From Thermoplasmata archaeon (GTDB lineage Archaea; Thermoplasmatota; Thermoplasmata; Lutacidiplasmatales; UBA184): a DNA stretch of 6,049 bases. The DNA lies in contig JABEUK010000069.1 of the NCBI GenBank assembly GCA_013044425.1, forward strand, positions 1 to 6,049, in the 5' to 3' direction. Each line of letters opens with the position of its first letter. Positions within the stretch are counted from its first letter, which is position 1. Below are positions 5,079 through 6,049 of this stretch, one piece after another. The notes below the pieces were generated by a model. It made no database searches and was not told the origin of the DNA. It saw only the letters and a list, made by a program, of their open reading frames with translations. A program made the position numbers and the translations under genes.

Positions 5079-6049
5079 ATGCGGGACGACGACAAGCTGT
5101 TGGACCATCCGGATGCGGAGTTCGGGAGCGGCGTCATCGGGGTCTGCGATGTCTGCGGCACCCGACAGGCCGTGATCGTCCTGCAGAAGGAGCGCTTCAA
5201 GCTCTGCGTCATCGACTTTCTCAACAAGACCTGGCTGAAGAGCACGAACGCCCCGGGCGCACCGCTCCCTCCGTACCGCAGCGAGCGGATCTGGTTCCCG
5301 AGCAAGGCGGTCCCGGGGGAGCGCGCGCCGGCCATCGTCCTGACCCCGACCAAGCCGGTCCGCCACCCGGCCGTACTCCTCACTCCCGACGTCTACGGCC
5401 TTACGACCACGGTCCTGGACGCGGCGATCCGATTCGCACGTGAAGGGTTCGAGGTCCTCCTGCCCGACCTGGCGAAGACCGCGGGGTTCGGCGCGTCCCT
5501 CCACTTCGCGCTCCGCGGAGACGTACGGTTCCGCGGAGGGGTCGCGATCCGATCGAAGAGGGTCGCGACCGTCCTCGGGCTGTACACGGACGCGCTCGAT
5601 GCCCTTCGAGCCCGCGACATGGTGGACCCGGCCCGCACGGCGCTCTTCGGGACGAGCTACGGAGCGAGCCTCGCCCTCGCGCTCGCCGCCCAAGATCCCA
5701 AGCTCGCCGCCGTGGCGCTCGCCTATCCGGTGGGCACGAATCCTCCCGACCTCGGCAAGCTCGTCACCGTGCCCATCCTCTGCATCTCGGGGAACCGGGA
5801 TCGCCTCGCCCAGAAGGCCCGGGCCCAGCTCGACGCCGCGCGGATGGAAACCCGCAGCGCCTTCGAGTTCGTGGACCTGCCCGGCGCCCGGCACGACTTC
5901 CTCTCACGGGATTCCTCCCACTACGATGTCGCGACCGCCGAAGAGGGTTGGACACGCATCCTCGGGTTCCTCCGCCGCCAGCTCTTGCCTCCGCCCCCGA
6001 AACCGCCCTCCGTGCCGAGCAAAACGGCCGCGCCCGCCGCGGCCTCCCC
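5079..6049 (+). CDS. Dienelactone-hydrolase-like alpha/beta hydrolase with N-terminal zinc-knuckle-like segment, 3'-truncated
   Basis: The frame is open from ATG 5079 to the window end (323 residues, no stop), so the C-terminus is missing. Residues about 69-300 form an alpha/beta hydrolase most like the dienelactone hydrolase family: PAVLLTPDVYGL (97-108), GFEVLLPDL (123-131), nucleophile elbow GTSYG with Ser193, ISGNRDRL with Asp241, and ARHDF with His272, a full Ser-Asp-His triad. Classical dienelactone hydrolase uses Cys as nucleophile and has a Glu where Asp104 sits, so true dienelactone activity is doubtful; a general esterase is equally possible. Before this domain, residues 23-46 show CxxC (Cys23, Cys26), then Cys43 and Asp46 in CxxD, a possible zinc-binding knuckle. 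After residue 301 the chain becomes Pro/Ala-rich, suggesting a disordered tail or a linker to something beyond the window. The substrate is unknown. It follows the PIN gene by 48 bases. Confidence 0.85.
   Translation, partial: MRDDDKLLDHPDAEFGSGVIGVCDVCGTRQAVIVLQKERFKLCVIDFLNKTWLKSTNAPGAPLPPYRSERIWFPSKAVPGERAPAIVLTPTKPVRHPAVLLTPDVYGLTTTVLDAAIRFAREGFEVLLPDLAKTAGFGASLHFALRGDVRFRGGVAIRSKRVATVLGLYTDALDALRARDMVDPARTALFGTSYGASLALALAAQDPKLAAVALAYPVGTNPPDLGKLVTVPILCISGNRDRLAQKARAQLDAARMETRSAFEFVDLPGARHDFLSRDSSHYDVATAEEGWTRILGFLRRQLLPPPPKPPSVPSKTAAPAAAS

Noticed and set aside
4485..5894. 469-codon open frame on the minus strand, antisense to the PIN and hydrolase genes
   Set aside because: It shows the same GC-driven artefact: compositionally biased translation, no domain, and full overlap with recognised plus-strand genes.
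1..6049. Possible CRISPR array, tRNA, insertion sequence or defence cluster
   Set aside because: Reading both strands showed no regularly spaced repeats, tRNA-like cloverleaf, transposase motifs or terminal inverted repeats; nearly every base lies in one of six recognised genes.

Overview
This is a GC-rich, gene-dense window with six protein-coding genes, almost no intergenic space, and no RNA gene, mobile element, CRISPR array or long repeat that I can see. Short AT-rich, TATA-like islands lie about 25-28 bases upstream of three start codons that have no Shine-Dalgarno (SD) sequence. This is the usual picture for leaderless archaeal transcripts. Two other genes have clear SD motifs. With an archaeal-looking stand-alone PIN protein and a urocanase, this suggests a high-GC archaeon, possibly in or near Thermoplasmatota. 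That placement is an inference; a GC-rich bacterium is not excluded.

Layout from left to right. (1) 1-1323, plus strand: the C-terminal four fifths of urocanase (HutU, histidine degradation); its start lies left of the window. (2) 1367-2470, plus: a protein resembling M29 (thermophilic-type) aminopeptidases, but with most metal-ligand positions replaced. (3) 2448-2939, minus: a NUDIX hydrolase of the Ap4A-hydrolase/MutT type, whose 3' end overlaps the M29-like gene convergently. (4) 2940-3034: a short divergent promoter region. (5) 3035-4627, plus: an AMP-forming acyl-CoA synthetase of the CaiC-like branch. (6) 4587-5030, plus: a PIN-domain protein that starts inside the synthetase gene behind a strong SD. 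(7) 5079-end, plus: an alpha/beta hydrolase of the dienelactone-hydrolase type with an N-terminal Cys-rich, zinc-knuckle-like segment, cut by the right edge.

The genes look mostly metabolic and housekeeping: amino-acid catabolism, acyl activation, nucleotide clean-up and an RNase-type PIN protein. The synthetase and PIN genes are probably co-transcribed and translationally coupled. The hydrolase may belong to the same transcript or use its own promoter. I found no convincing defence, mobile or otherwise undescribed multi-gene system. The points most worth a second look are the degenerate M29-like protein, the zinc-knuckle/hydrolase fusion, and the mixture of apparently leaderless and SD-led starts.
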